The notes under the pieces: model-generated
Told to the model about the DNA's origin: nothing
Seen by the model: only the letters and a program-made list of their open reading frames with translations
Databases searched by the model: none
Assembly: GCA_020831845.1 (NCBI GenBank)
Contig: JAFIFV010000046.1
Coordinates: 18,984 to 82,983 of the forward strand
Direction: 5' to 3'
Source: Ectothiorhodospiraceae bacterium
GTDB lineage: Bacteria; Pseudomonadota; Gammaproteobacteria; Nitrococcales; Aquisalimonadaceae
Length of the DNA: 64,000 nt
Shown: positions 42,389 through 55,161 of the stretch, piece after piece
Position numbering within the stretch: the first letter of the stretch is position 1
Layout: each line of letters opens with the position of its first letter
Position numbers and translations under genes: made by a program

Positions 42389-44326
42389 TTAGTGCTCCCC
42401 CGCAGGATCTCCGAGCTTGCCGCCGGAGGCGCTGTCGCCCCGTTCGTCGGCACCGGCCTTGTTTGCATCGCCACCAGCGGAACCACCTTCCTGGCCGCGA
42501 TCGGAATTCCAGCCACGGGGCGGGCCCACCGGACGACCGGCCATGATGTCATCGATCTGGCTCTTGTCGATGGTTTCGTACTTCATCAGCGCTTCGGCCA
42601 TCACATGGAGCTTGTCCATGTTATCCAGCAGGATCTGTTTCGCGCGCTCGTAGTTGGTATCGATGATGGAACGGATCTCCTCATCAATAGCATGTGTAGT
42701 CTCATCCGAAACGCTCTTCTGCTTGGTCACCTGGTGACCAAGGAAGACCTCACCCTCGTCCTCGTTGTAGGACAACGGCCCCATGCGGTCGGAAAGCCCC
42801 CACATGGTGACCATGTTGCGGGAGATTTCGGTGGCACGCTGAATGTCGTTGGAGGCACCCGTGGTGACACGATCGGCACCGTAGATCAGCTCCTCGGCCA
42901 GGCGGCCGCCGAACAGGGAGGCGATCATGCTGTTAAGCCGCTGCTTGGAGTAGCTGACCCGATCCTCTTCCGGCAGAAACATTGTCACACCCAGCGCACG
43001 TCCGCGCGGGATGATGGTCACCTTGTGAACCGGGTCGTGGTCCGGCGTGGTAAGACCGACAATGGCGTGGCCGGATTCGTGATACGCAGTCAGGCGCTTG
43101 TCGTCCTCGTTCATGACCATGGACCGCCGTTCGGCGCCCATCATGATCTTGTCCTTGGCACGCTCGAAGTCCTCCATATCCACGTCCCGCTTGTTGGAGC
43201 GGGCAGCGAACAGGGCAGCCTCGTTGACAAGGTTGGCCAGGTCGGCACCGGAGAAGCCGGGTGTACCACGAGCGAGAATGAACGGGTCCACGTCCCGGGT
43301 AAGCGGCAGCTTGGCCATGTGCACTTTCAGGATCTGCTCACGGCCCCGCACGTCCGGCAGTGGCACCACCACCTGGCGATCGAAGCGACCGGGGCGCAAC
43401 AGCGCCGGGTCCAACACGTCCGGACGGTTGGTGGCGGCGATGACGATCACGCCCTCGTTACCCTCGAAGCCGTCCATTTCCACCAGCAACTGGTTCAGCG
43501 TCTGCTCACGCTCGTCATGCCCGCCGCCTAGGCCGGCGCCACGCTGGCGACCGACGGCATCGATTTCATCGATGAAGATAATGCACGGGGCATGTTTCTT
43601 GGCCTGCGCAAACATGTCACGAACGCGCGAGGCGCCGACACCCACAAACATCTCCACGAAATCGGAACCGGAGATGGAGAAGAAGGGCACCTTGGCCTCG
43701 CCGGCAATGGCCTTTGCCAGCAACGTCTTGCCGGTACCCGGAGATCCCACCATCAGTACTCCGCGGGGAATCTTGCCACCCAGCCGCTGGAACTTGCTGG
43801 GGTCACGCAGGAAGTCGACCAGCTCGGCGACATCCTCCTTGGCCTCCTCGACGCCGGCCACATCGGCGAAGGTGACCTTGACCTGCTCCTCGGTCATCAT
43901 CTTGGCGCGGCTCTTGCCGAACGACATGGCGCCCCGGCCACCGCCACCGCCCTGCATCTGGCGCATGAAGTAGATCCAGACCGCGATCAGCAGCAGGAAC
44001 GGCGTCCAGGAGATCAGGATCTGCAGCAGCATGCTGCGGCCTTCCTGCTCCTTGGCGTCGATTGTGACGTTGTTATCCAGCAACGTACCAATCAATGCGC
44101 GGTTGTCAGATTCCGGGCTCAGGGTGGTAAACGAGCTTCCACCGGTGGTGGTGCCGGTGATTTCCTGCCCCTGGATGGTGACATCACGGATGTTGCCTCG
44201 CTCCACGTCGGTGAGGAACTCGGAATACGTGATCCTGTTCGGCGTTGCTGCCCGCTCCTGGAAGTTGGAGAAGACGGACATCAGCACGACGGCGATAATC
44301 ACCCAGAGGATGAGATTCTTGGCCAT
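42389..44326 (-). CDS. ftsH: ATP-dependent zinc metalloprotease FtsH
   Basis: A 645-residue membrane AAA+ protease. It has an N-terminal helix ([16 protein letters not shown]), a periplasmic domain, a second helix ([19 protein letters not shown]), Walker A GSPGTGKT, Walker [29 protein letters not shown] and the zinc motif HESGH with a downstream Asp. The C-terminus is Gly/Asp-rich. I start at MAKNLILW; the frame is open 22 codons upstream without similarity. It degrades LpxC, sigma-32 and damaged membrane proteins. Confidence 0.97.
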   Translation of the reverse strand: MAKNLILWVIIAVVLMSVFSNFQERAATPNRITYSEFLTDVERGNIRDVTIQGQEITGTTTGGSSFTTLSPESDNRALIGTLLDNNVTIDAKEQEGRSMLLQILISWTPFLLLIAVWIYFMRQMQGGGGGRGAMSFGKSRAKMMTEEQVKVTFADVAGVEEAKEDVAELVDFLRDPSKFQRLGGKIPRGVLMVGSPGTGKTLLAKAIAGEAKVPFFSISGSDFVEMFVGVGASRVRDMFAQAKKHAPCIIFIDEIDAVGRQRGAGLGGGHDEREQTLNQLLVEMDGFEGNEGVIVIAATNRPDVLDPALLRPGRFDRQVVVPLPDVRGREQILKVHMAKLPLTRDVDPFILARGTPGFSGADLANLVNEAALFAARSNKRDVDMEDFERAKDKIMMGAERRSMVMNEDDKRLTAYHESGHAIVGLTTPDHDPVHKVTIIPRGRALGVTMFLPEEDRVSYSKQRLNSMIASLFGGRLAEELIYGADRVTTGASNDIQRATEISRNMVTMWGLSDRMGPLSYNEDEGEVFLGHQVTKQKSVSDETTHAIDEEIRSIIDTNYERAKQILLDNMDKLHVMAEALMKYETIDKSQIDDIMAGRPVGPPRGWNSDRGQEGGSAGGDANKAGADERGDSASGGKLGDPAGEH

Positions 44327-44413
44327 GTCGTTCAAGGCGTGGCACCTCGATCGGTTTGCTTCCGGCGACCACCGGAAGACTGGTAAAGACACCAGATGTG
44401 TCGACTAACCCTA

Positions 44414-45034
44414 CTACAGCTTTTTTTGCCGGGCCAACAGATAGGTCTCCCGACTTCGATCCCGTGAAGCGCGCGGCTTGCGCGTTATAACACGGTTGAA
44501 CAGTTGCCTGAGTTCCTGAAGGAACGGGTCGAAACCCTCTCCATGGAAAGTCTTGACCAGAAAATCGCCGCCCGGTTTCAATTCCTGGCGGCAAAAATCG
44601 AGAGCCAGCTCGGCCAGGTACATGGCGCGCGGCTGGTCCACCGCTTTCAATCCTGAAATATTGGGGGCCATATCCGAAAGTACAAGGTCGACCGGCTCCC
44701 CCTGCAATGCCTCGTGAAGCTGCTCCAGTGCCCCCTGCTCGGTGAAGTCCGCCTGCAGCACGGTGACATCCGGCAGCGGATCCATGGGCAGCACATCCAG
44801 CGCCACCACACGGCCGTGAACGCCGGTAATGCCGGCGGCGTATTGCGCCCAGCCCCCGGGCGCGGCGCCCAGGTCGACCACGCGCATGCCGGGCTTCAGG
44901 ACACGATCCTTCTCCTGGATCTCCCGCAGCTTGAACACTGCTCGGGAACGGTACCCCAGGCGCTGCGCGTCCTTCACGTAAGGATCGCTGAAATGCTCCT
45001 TCAGCCAGCGCCCGCTGCTTTTGCTACGGCTCAT
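44414..45034 (-). CDS. rlmE: 23S rRNA (uridine2552-2'-O)-methyltransferase
   Basis: A 206-residue RrmJ/FtsJ enzyme. [22 protein letters not shown] (in part) is the N-terminus. [16 protein letters not shown] is the SAM site, [12 protein letters not shown] and the later [15 protein letters not shown] give the K-D-K-E tetrad. It lies upstream of ftsH, as in most gammaproteobacteria; the 87-bp gap probably carries the ftsH RBS and perhaps a heat-shock promoter that I could not define. Confidence 0.97.
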   Translation of the reverse strand: MSRSKSSGRWLKEHFSDPYVKDAQRLGYRSRAVFKLREIQEKDRVLKPGMRVVDLGAAPGGWAQYAAGITGVHGRVVALDVLPMDPLPDVTVLQADFTEQGALEQLHEALQGEPVDLVLSDMAPNISGLKAVDQPRAMYLAELALDFCRQELKPGGDFLVKTFHGEGFDPFLQELRQLFNRVITRKPRASRDRSRETYLLARQKKL

Positions 45035-45314
45035 CGGGGCCTCCGCGAGACTGTTGCATCTGCAAGCGGATCAGCACCCGACGGGTGCGCCAGGCCAGCC
45101 ACAGGCTGGCGGCGGCACTACCCGCCAGCAGGACCACCACTTCCAGCGCGGAAGACAGGCCGAACAGCCCGAGCGCCAGCCACAGGCAGACCAGAAACAG
45201 TACCACGATGCCCAGGTCCAGCTTCAACGCCGGCAGCAACACCGTCTGGGGCGACGGGCGGGGCCGTGATACACTCCCTCGCCCTGATTTTTCCGGAAGC
45301 TCTTCAGCAGCCAT
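45024..45314 (-). CDS. Small membrane protein upstream of rlmE
   Basis: About 96 residues with two hydrophobic helices ([21 protein letters not shown] and [21 protein letters not shown]), a basic tail [12 protein letters not shown], and a Pro/Arg-rich N-terminus that may not be translated. Its ATG (45316-45314) shares CATG with the divergent yhbY ATG; a GTG further in (VLLPALKLD) would free the intergenic space. It overlaps rlmE by 11 bases. The function is unknown. Confidence 0.55.
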   Translation of the reverse strand: MAAEELPEKSGRGSVSRPRPSPQTVLLPALKLDLGIVVLFLVCLWLALGLFGLSSALEVVVLLAGSAAASLWLAWRTRRVLIRLQMQQSRGGPDEP

Positions 45315-45615
45315 GAAGACACTCAACGAACAGCAAAAACGTCACCTGCGGCGCCTCGGCCACGAACTCAAGCCGGTGGTGCTGATGGGCGCCTCGGGCC
45401 TCACCCCGACCGTGATGGGGGAAATCGACCGCGCCCTGACCGACCATGAACTGATCAAGGTCAAGATCGTGGCGGATGACCGCCCCCAGCGGGAAGCCCA
45501 TATAAGCCGGATCTGCAATGAAACCGGCGCCCAACTGGTCCAGTCCGTGGGCAAGATCGCGCTGCTTTTCCGCCGCTCCTCCATCGAGAAGAAGCGCCGC
45601 ATCGCGCTGCCCTAA
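45313..45615 (+). CDS. yhbY: Ribosome-associated RNA-binding protein YhbY
   Basis: A 100-residue CRM-domain protein: LNEQQKRHLRRLGHELKPVV, MGASGLTPTVMGEIDRALTDHELIKVKI and the GxxG-like loop in VGKIALLFRRSS. YhbY binds pre-50S particles. It is divergent from rlmE and next to greA in many gammaproteobacteria, as here. It overlaps the convergent DUF4149 gene by 4 bases. A TGATACACT extended -10 is seen 54 bases upstream. Confidence 0.93.
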   Translation: MKTLNEQQKRHLRRLGHELKPVVLMGASGLTPTVMGEIDRALTDHELIKVKIVADDRPQREAHISRICNETGAQLVQSVGKIALLFRRSSIEKKRRIALP

Positions 45616-46049
45616 CGAAAGATATCCTTGCGCGCGGCCGGTCCCGCCGGCCCCGCAACCGCCAGGCTCAGGCCCAGCACGGCCACGCCCAGGAACACGA
45701 TCTGCGCCAGCCCGTGTAGCTGGCCGAACGCCTCGGTGCCACGGGCGGCCTCCATCTGGCTGCGCAGGGCGAATTCCCCCAGCAGGGTGAGCAACAGCAT
45801 CACCCCCACCACCCAGAACCGCCATTGTCGGAACACCCCTCCGCCGCGCTGGATCAGGTAGATCAGAAGCAGCAGAATGCCGCAGCCGGCACCAATCCAG
45901 GCCATGGCAGTGAACATCTCGCCGGCCGCCAGCCCTGCAAGCTGCCGGTCCTCCAGCACCGAGAACACCGCCGGAGCGGCCACGTAGCCGATAGCCCAGA
46001 GGCCACCGACCCAGATCGTGATGAGCAGACGCTCGGCAAGAGAAGTCAT
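45612..46049 (-). CDS. DUF4149 (TMEM205-like) membrane protein
   Basis: A 145-residue integral membrane protein with four helices. ERLLITIWVGGLWAIGYVAAPAVF is the family opening (in part), and the conserved E-x-R pair sits near the third helix (LLGEFALRSQMEAARG). The gene follows greA by 12 bases, so it is probably the last gene of the carA-carB-greA unit. The linkage with greA and yhbY is conserved in gammaproteobacteria; its function is unknown. Confidence 0.85.
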   Translation of the reverse strand: MTSLAERLLITIWVGGLWAIGYVAAPAVFSVLEDRQLAGLAAGEMFTAMAWIGAGCGILLLLIYLIQRGGGVFRQWRFWVVGVMLLLTLLGEFALRSQMEAARGTEAFGQLHGLAQIVFLGVAVLGLSLAVAGPAGPAARKDIFR

Positions 46050-46061
46050 CAGCGATAGCTA

Positions 46062-46534
46062 TCAGATGTACTTGACCGCAACGATCTCGTACTCCCGCGT
46101 TCCGCCGGGAGCCTGGACCGATGCAATATCGCCCTCTTCCTTGCCGATCAGCGCGCGCGCGATCGGCGACTGCACGCTGATCATGCCTTCCTTGATGTCC
46201 GCTTCGTCCTCACCAACGATGCGGTAGGTGAATTCGTCACCGGTTTCCTCGTCCACGAGTTCCACGGTGGCACCGAACACCACCTTGCCGTTGGCATTCA
46301 GCGTGGTCACGTCGATGATCTGGGCGTTGGACAGCTTGCCCTCGATCTCGGCAATCCGGCCTTCGGTGAAGCTCTGCTGCTCACGGGCGGCGTGATACTC
46401 GGCGTTCTCCTTGAGGTCGCCGTGGGCACGCGCCTCCGCAATGGCCTCGATGATCCGCGGCCGCTCCTTGTACTTGAGGCGATTCAGTTCCTCGCGCAGC
46501 TTTTCGGCGCCACGCACCGTCAGGGGAACCTTGC

Positions 46535-46538
<4 letters not shown>
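46062..46538 (-). CDS. greA: Transcription elongation factor GreA
   Basis: A 158-residue factor. The coiled-coil ([41 protein letters not shown], quoted here as [17 protein letters not shown] and [12 protein letters not shown]) bears the acidic tip that restarts backtracked RNA polymerase. The C-terminal FKBP-like domain ends in [12 protein letters not shown] and [13 protein letters not shown]. It overlaps the carB stop by 4 bases (ATGA), giving the carAB-greA order common in gammaproteobacteria. Confidence 0.97.
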
Positions 46539-49756
<3,218 letters not shown>

Positions 49757-49822
49757 GGTTGTCTGGTCTTTCTCGCTGGCTCGGTGCATGACCGGGCGCC
49801 AGGCGCCCGGCGGGGCAATCGG

Positions 49823-50965
49823 TCAACCGCGTCGCTGACGCATCAGCTCCACGAAATGGGCAAACAGCGGCGCCACGTCATGAGGACCCGGACTCGCTTC
49901 CGGATGACCCTGGAAGCTGAAGGCGGGCTGGTCCGTACGGTGGATACCCTGCAGGGAGCCATCGAACAGGGAGCGGTGAGTGGCGCGGACATTGGCCGGC
50001 AGGCTGTCCTCGTCCACCGCGAAGCCATGATTCTGGCTGGAAATCATCACCCGCCCGGTATCCACATCCAGCACCGGATGGTTGGCGCCGTGGTGGCCGA
50101 ATTTCATCTTCACCGATTTCGCCCCGCTGGCCAGCCCCAGGAGTTGATGCCCCAGACAGATGCCGAAGCTGGGCATGCCGGAATCGACGATACCGGCGAT
50201 GGCCTCGATGGCGTAGTCGCAGGGCTCAGGGTCACCCGGCCCGTTGGAGAAGAAGACACCGTCCGGGGACATGGCCAACACTTCGCTGGCCGGGGTGCGC
50301 GCCGGCACCACCGTGACCTTGCAGCCGTGATCCACCAGCAGGCGCAGGATGTTGTGCTTGATGCCGTAATCGTAGGCGACCACGTGCCACTGCAAGGATG
50401 CGGCATCGCGGGGTGCGGCATCCTCGCGCCCCATCTCCAGGTCCCAGCTGCCGCGCGTCCAGACATAGGCCTCATCGCAGGACACGGTCTGCGCCAGATC
50501 CATGCCCTTGAGACCCGGAAAGCCCCGTGCGGCCTTGATGGCACGCGCTTCATCCACATCGCCCGCCATGATGCAGCCGTCCTGCGCGCCCTTCTCCCGC
50601 AAGATACGGGTCAGGCGGCGGGTATCCACACCGGCGATGGCTACGACCTGATTGCGCTTCAGGTAGTCGGAGAGACTCTCCTCGCTACGCCAGCTGCTGG
50701 CCCGCAGCGGCAGATCGCGAATAACCAGACCGGCCAGCATGGCACCGCGTGATTCCTCGTCGATGGCATTGGCGCCCACGTTCCCTACATGGGAATACGT
50801 CAGCGTCACCAACTGCCGGCTGTAGGACGGGTCGGTGCAGATTTCCTGGTAGCCCGTCATGGCCGTGTTGAAGACGACCTCGCCCACCGCCATGCCGTCC
50901 ACGCCGATGGCTTCACCCCGCAATACGGTGCCGTCTGCCAGAGCTAATATTGCCGGTGCGTTCAA
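49823..50965 (-). CDS. carA: Carbamoyl-phosphate synthase small subunit
   Basis: A 380-residue glutaminase subunit. [13 protein letters not shown] holds the nucleophile Cys, and [10 protein letters not shown] the His-Glu of the triad. The start is set as TTG at 50965: it gives [13 protein letters not shown], the family N-terminus, and lies 5 bases after a perfect AGGAGG. A TTG 9 codons upstream is open but lacks an RBS and falls at the terminator U-run. It supplies ammonia to CarB. A leader with an intrinsic terminator precedes it. Confidence 0.94.
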   Translation of the reverse strand: MNAPAILALADGTVLRGEAIGVDGMAVGEVVFNTAMTGYQEICTDPSYSRQLVTLTYSHVGNVGANAIDEESRGAMLAGLVIRDLPLRASSWRSEESLSDYLKRNQVVAIAGVDTRRLTRILREKGAQDGCIMAGDVDEARAIKAARGFPGLKGMDLAQTVSCDEAYVWTRGSWDLEMGREDAAPRDAASLQWHVVAYDYGIKHNILRLLVDHGCKVTVVPARTPASEVLAMSPDGVFFSNGPGDPEPCDYAIEAIAGIVDSGMPSFGICLGHQLLGLASGAKSVKMKFGHHGANHPVLDVDTGRVMISSQNHGFAVDEDSLPANVRATHRSLFDGSLQGIHRTDQPAFSFQGHPEASPGPHDVAPLFAHFVELMRQRRG

Positions 50966-50990
50966 CTGACCCTCCTGACTCTGGACGCGC

Positions 50991-51025
50991 AAAAACGGGA
51001 GGGATCGTCAAGATACCCTCCCGTT
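50991..51025 (-). terminator. Intrinsic terminator in the carA leader (possible attenuator)
   Basis: AACGGGAGGG (minus strand, 51025-51016) pairs with CCCTCCCGTT (51003-50994) through a 12-base loop and is followed by TTTTT (50995-50991). It lies 25 bases upstream of the carA start, leaving no room for another promoter, so carA mRNA must read through it. It could also end relA transcripts. Confidence 0.85.
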
Positions 51026-51058
51026 GATCACTGAATTCGGATACTGAGCCGGACCCAT
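51008..51058 (-). CDS. Candidate 16-codon leader peptide of carAB
   Basis: ATG at 51058 opens MGPAQYPNSVINGRVS and stops (TGA) in the loop of the terminator hairpin. Translation through its last codons would cover the 5' arm of the hairpin. The RBS is weak (GGGCG), and the peptide has no run of Arg or of one regulatory amino acid, so translation itself is unproven. Confidence 0.35.
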   Translation of the reverse strand: MGPAQYPNSVINGRVS

Positions 51059-51080
51059 CGCCCGGTTTTCGTGGCCCGAT

Positions 51081-51109
51081 AGTTTAGGCAAGACAGCACC
51101 GCTTGTCAC
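51081..51109 (-). promoter_or_regulatory. carAB promoter
   Basis: Minus strand: -35 GTGACA (51109-51104), 17-bp spacer, -10 TAAACT (51086-51081). It lies 27 bases after the relA stop and upstream of the terminator hairpin, predicting a leader of about 109 nt. No convincing ArgR box is seen. Confidence 0.6.
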
Positions 51110-51135
51110 GGCCCGATAACAAAAAACACTGGGGC

Positions 51136-53343
51136 TCAGACTTTTCTGCGCACATCCATCACATTGCGCAGATTGGAGATTTTGTCCATCAGCCGGCTCA
51201 TTTGGGCGACATCGCTGATTTCCACGGTCAGCGTCATGCGTGCCCGGTGATCGTCCCGCCCGGTGGAAGTGTTCACCCCCAGCACGTTGAGCTTCTCGTT
51301 GGTGAGGATGGCGGTGATGTCCCGCAGCAGGCCCTGGCGGTCGTAGGCATCCACCTGGATATCCACCTGGTACTTGCTCTCCGCCCGGCCGCGCCAGCTC
51401 ACATCCACCAGCCGGTGCTCGTCGGTTTCCATGAAATGGTGAACGTTGTTGCAATCGCGTCGATGAATGGTAACGCCTTGCCCCTGGGTGATGAAGCCGA
51501 TGATCGGGTCCCCGGGGGCCGGCTTGCAACAACGCGCCATGCGGGTGAGCAGGTCGCCGACACCATAGATGGTGATATCGTCCTTGCCCTCGTCCGGCGT
51601 GGGGCGGCCGGGTATCACTTCCTGCCGTTCCCGAGGCGGCAGCACCTGATCCCCTACCAGGCCGGCTATCTGCCCGGCCGTGATGTCGCCACGGCCGATG
51701 GCGGCCTGGAATTCCTCCAGCCTGGGAAAGCGCGTTTTCTGCGCCAGTTGCTCCAGGTTGATGTCGCGGACGCCCAGCCGATGCAGCTCCCGCTCCAGTT
51801 CGTGTCGGCCGGCGGCCACGTTCTTGTCGTGATCCTGCTGCTTGAACCAGGCCCGTACCTTGGATCGCGCCCTGGAAGTGCGCAGATAGCCGCGAACGGG
51901 GTTCAGCCAGTCACGGCTCGGGCTGCCGGCCTTGGAGGTGAGGATCTCCACCTGATCACCATTGCGCAGCTCGTAGGTCAGCGGCACGATACGGCCATTC
52001 ACCTTGCCGCCGCGGCAACGATGGCCGATGTCGCTGTGGATGTGGTAGGCGAAATCCAGGGGCGTGGCTCCTCGCGGCAAGTCGATCACATCGCCCCTGG
52101 GGCTGATGACATAGACCCGGTCCTCGAACACCTCGGCCTTGAAACGGTCGATGAAATCCTCGGCACCGCCCTCCTCGCGCCCCCATTCCAGCAGCTGGCG
52201 CAGCCAGGCGATCTTCTGCTCGAAACGCTCGTCCCGAGTGCTGCCACCCTCCTTGTAGCGCCAGTGCGCAGCCACGCCCAATTCGGCCTGCTCGTGCATT
52301 TCGTAGGTGCGGATCTGGACTTCCAGCGTCTTGCCTTCGGGCCCCACCACCGCGGTATGCAGCGACTGGTAGTTGTTTTCCTTGGGCGTGGCGATGTAGT
52401 CGTCGAACTCCTTCGGGATATGTTTCCAGAGGCTGTGCACCACGCCCAGTGTGGCATAGCAGGCAGCGACGTCATGGACCATGACGCGCAGTGCCCGAAT
52501 ATCGAAAAGCTCATGGAAATCCAGCCCCTTCCGCTGCATCTTCTTCCAGATGCTGTAGATATGCTTGGGACGGCCGAAAATCTCCGCTTCAATACCGGCC
52601 CGCGCCAGCGCCTGGGTCAGCTGCTCGATCACCTCGCGGATATAGCGCTCGCGATCCTGACGCTTTTCCCGCAACAGCCTGGCGACCCGCTTGTAGGTGT
52701 CCGCCTCCAGATAGCGGAAGCAGAGATCCTCCATCTCCCACTTGACATGCCAAATGCCGAGACGGTTGGCCAGCGGCGCATAGATGTCGCTGGTTTCCCG
52801 AGCGATCAGCCGCTGTTTCTCCTCGGGCAGGGACTTCAATGTGCGCAGATCATGCAGACGTTCCGCCAGCTTCACGAACACCACCCGGATGTCCTGCGCC
52901 ATGGCCAGCAGCATCTTGCGCAGGGCCTCGGTCTGGGCATCGCGATCATTGCCACCCTCGGGCTGATCCCGCAGTTCCTTGACCACATCCATGCGCTCGA
53001 CACCTTCGACCAGTTCCACGGCATCCGCATCACAGCGATCGCGCAACCGGGGCCAGTCCTTGCCGGCCAGTTCCGGAATATCGTGCAACATGCCCGCCGC
53101 AATGGTGTGCACATCCAGCTTCAGGCTGGATAGGATCGCCGCCACCGAAAGCGCATGCTCGAAATAGGGCTCGCCGGAAGGGCGCTGGCGGGAACCGCAG
53201 ACCATCTGCACCGTATCCCAGGTGCGTGCCAGCAACGCCTGTTCGTCCGCCCCCAGCTCCAGGCCGGTGGCTTCCATCCAGCGCTCCAGGGTGACTTCCC
53301 CCCGGGCAAACAGGTCACTGAGATCGTCCGTTACGCTGACCAT
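51136..53343 (-). CDS. relA: (p)ppGpp synthetase RelA
   Basis: A 735-residue long RSH protein. The N-terminal hydrolase domain keeps H63 and HD (87-88) but reads HDIPEL where active enzymes have HDxxED, so hydrolysis is probably lost. The synthetase domain has GRPKHIYSIWKKM and EFDD (312-315), the EXDD motif of monofunctional RelA. TGS, a Cys-containing helical region (ARCCKPAPGDP) and a C-terminal ACT domain follow. It makes ppGpp on stalled ribosomes. It is upstream of carAB and divergent from lexA. Confidence 0.95.
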   Translation of the reverse strand: MVSVTDDLSDLFARGEVTLERWMEATGLELGADEQALLARTWDTVQMVCGSRQRPSGEPYFEHALSVAAILSSLKLDVHTIAAGMLHDIPELAGKDWPRLRDRCDADAVELVEGVERMDVVKELRDQPEGGNDRDAQTEALRKMLLAMAQDIRVVFVKLAERLHDLRTLKSLPEEKQRLIARETSDIYAPLANRLGIWHVKWEMEDLCFRYLEADTYKRVARLLREKRQDRERYIREVIEQLTQALARAGIEAEIFGRPKHIYSIWKKMQRKGLDFHELFDIRALRVMVHDVAACYATLGVVHSLWKHIPKEFDDYIATPKENNYQSLHTAVVGPEGKTLEVQIRTYEMHEQAELGVAAHWRYKEGGSTRDERFEQKIAWLRQLLEWGREEGGAEDFIDRFKAEVFEDRVYVISPRGDVIDLPRGATPLDFAYHIHSDIGHRCRGGKVNGRIVPLTYELRNGDQVEILTSKAGSPSRDWLNPVRGYLRTSRARSKVRAWFKQQDHDKNVAAGRHELERELHRLGVRDINLEQLAQKTRFPRLEEFQAAIGRGDITAGQIAGLVGDQVLPPRERQEVIPGRPTPDEGKDDITIYGVGDLLTRMARCCKPAPGDPIIGFITQGQGVTIHRRDCNNVHHFMETDEHRLVDVSWRGRAESKYQVDIQVDAYDRQGLLRDITAILTNEKLNVLGVNTSTGRDDHRARMTLTVEISDVAQMSRLMDKISNLRNVMDVRRKV

Positions 53344-53524
53344 TCGGGCACTAGTACTCCGTCAAGCGGCTATTGCCGTATGCAGCGCCAAGCAGGCCGT
53401 TCTCTGCAAGGCATACTGGCTACCTGCGGTTCTGAAATCGCTGGCATTGTACGCGGCCCGCCGATGGATGCCAGTGCGATATGTCGCGGCCGCCCGGGAA
53501 CAGATCGGAGCGTACACACTTTCC

Positions 53525-53558
53525 TTGCAGTACGCTGAATTACTGTATATGTTTACAC
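53525..53558 (+). promoter_or_regulatory. lexA promoter with LexA box
   Basis: CTGTATATGTTTACAC (53543-53558) is a LexA box of the gammaproteobacterial type with one mismatch in the second half (CTG-N10-CAC). It overlaps a -10 TATGTT (53548-53553) that lies 17 bp after -35 TTGCAG (53525-53530). The lexA ATG is 28 bases downstream. Confidence 0.8.
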
Positions 53559-53585
53559 CACTGCATAAACAAACAGGTGTTCGCC

Positions 53586-54206
53586 ATGCAGGCACTGACA
53601 CAACGGCAAACGGAAATCCTGCGCTTCATCCGGGATTTCATCCGGGAGCACGGCTTTCCACCCACGCGGGCGGACATCACCCGTGGCCTCGGCTTCCGTT
53701 CCCCCAACGCCGCGGAAAGCCATCTGCGGGCGCTGGCAAGAAAGGGCGCCCTGGAAATACAGGCCGGTTCTTCGCGCGGCATACGACTGCTTGGCGGGGA
53801 GCTGGAACCCGAGGAAGAAGGCCTGCCCATCATCGGCCAGGTAGCCGCCGGCAGCCCCGTGCTGGCAGAAGAACACATTCATGGGCGCTGCCCCATGGAC
53901 GCGTCGCTGTTCTCGCCCCGGGCGGACTACTTGCTGACCGTACGCGGCATGAGCATGCGCGACGCCGGCATTCTGGAAGGCGACCTGCTGGCTGTCCACA
54001 GCACGCGGGAAGCACGCAACGGGCAGGTCGTCGTCGCCCGGCTGCACGATGAAGTCACGGTCAAGCGTTTCCGCAAGGAAGGCCACCAGGTCTGGCTTCT
54101 GCCGGAAAACCCCGATTTCAAACCCATCGAAGTGGATTTGCGGACGGAGCCGCTGGTCATCGAAGGTCTGGGCGTGGGACTGATTCGCAACGGGCTGGCT
54201 CTCTAG
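53586..54206 (+). CDS. lexA: SOS repressor LexA
   Basis: A 206-residue LexA. The N-terminal winged HTH ([20 protein letters not shown], then [19 protein letters not shown]) is standard. The cleavage site is Ala-Gly in VAAGSPV, the catalytic Ser in [10 protein letters not shown] and the Lys in DEVTVKRF. I start at MQALTQRQ. It is the first gene of the lexA-imuA-imuB cassette and represses it through the upstream box. This may be a second LexA of the cell, as such cassettes often carry their own. Confidence 0.94.
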   Translation: MQALTQRQTEILRFIRDFIREHGFPPTRADITRGLGFRSPNAAESHLRALARKGALEIQAGSSRGIRLLGGELEPEEEGLPIIGQVAAGSPVLAEEHIHGRCPMDASLFSPRADYLLTVRGMSMRDAGILEGDLLAVHSTREARNGQVVVARLHDEVTVKRFRKEGHQVWLLPENPDFKPIEVDLRTEPLVIEGLGVGLIRNGLAL

Positions 54207-54271
54207 CCCTGCTCGCCCCGTCCGGAACCATGGGCAGGATGCCTGGCAATCGACTTACCGCGAGGTCCGCC

Positions 54272-55102
54272 ATGAACGACGCACTGAACCAATTACTGCA
54301 GGAACCGGGCATCTGGCGTGCCGCCGACAACCAGCACACCGGGCAACGCCACATACCCAGCGGTTTTGCCGAACTGGATGGCGTACTGCCAGGTGGCGGC
54401 TGGCCCGATGCGGCACTGACCGAACTGTTGCATGCGCACAGCGGCATCGGCGAGTTGCGACTGCTGATGCCGGCACTGGCTCGGCTAAGCCGCTCGGGCC
54501 GCTGGATTGCCCTGGTCGCGCCTCCTCATGTGCCTTATGCCCCGGCCCTGGCTGCCCAGGGAGTGGACCTCTCCCGTATCCTGCTGGTGCATTCACGGGA
54601 AGGACGCGACAACCTCTGGGCCGTGGAGCAGGCTCTGCGTTCAGGCACCTGCGCCGCCGTGCTGGCCTGGCCTGCGGCGGACATCACCGGCCAGCAGCTC
54701 CGTCGGCTGCAACTGGCCGCCGAAGCGGGTCAGAGCTGGGGCATACTGCTACGCCACAGCGCGTGCGCTGCCCAGACCTCGCCTGCCGCTCTGCGCCTGG
54801 AACTGGTCTCCGAACTGGAAACGACCCGTCTGAAGCTGATCAAGTGCCGGGGCAGCCTGGGCCGCCAGGAGATAATGGTGAACCTGGACCGCCCCCGCAC
54901 CCGCGCCATGCCTCTGCCCGTCAGCACCCTGGCGCCCTCTCCTCGGGCGCTCGCTGGCCAACGCCGGAACTGGCCGCGCCAACGGCCGGGAACCCGGCCT
55001 GCCCGGCCTCAGCAGGAACCACAGCCTCAATTGCCTCTACCACTGGAAACCACAGGTAGTGACACCCGCAACCGGCTGCGACTGGTGCGCCAGCAGCAGT
55101 AG
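54272..55102 (+). CDS. imuA: Translesion synthesis accessory protein ImuA
   Basis: A 276-residue RecA-like protein (also called SulA2). IPSGFAELDGVLPGGGWPDAALTELLHAHSGIGE, quoted in pieces as GFAELDGVLPGGGWP and ALTELL, aligns with the ATPase opening, but the Walker A is degraded (no GKT). A Pro/Arg/Gln-rich C-terminus follows. The ATG at 54272 has an AGG RBS. It lies 65 bases after lexA and 59 before imuB. ImuA supports ImuB and DnaE2 in SOS mutagenesis. Confidence 0.88.
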   Translation: MNDALNQLLQEPGIWRAADNQHTGQRHIPSGFAELDGVLPGGGWPDAALTELLHAHSGIGELRLLMPALARLSRSGRWIALVAPPHVPYAPALAAQGVDLSRILLVHSREGRDNLWAVEQALRSGTCAAVLAWPAADITGQQLRRLQLAAEAGQSWGILLRHSACAAQTSPAALRLELVSELETTRLKLIKCRGSLGRQEIMVNLDRPRTRAMPLPVSTLAPSPRALAGQRRNWPRQRPGTRPARPQQEPQPQLPLPLETTGSDTRNRLRLVRQQQ

Positions 55103-55161
55103 AGTTACCCACCAACGCCCTGCGGTGGGCGCCCTGCCCACCGCTATCGACCGGGCCCGAC

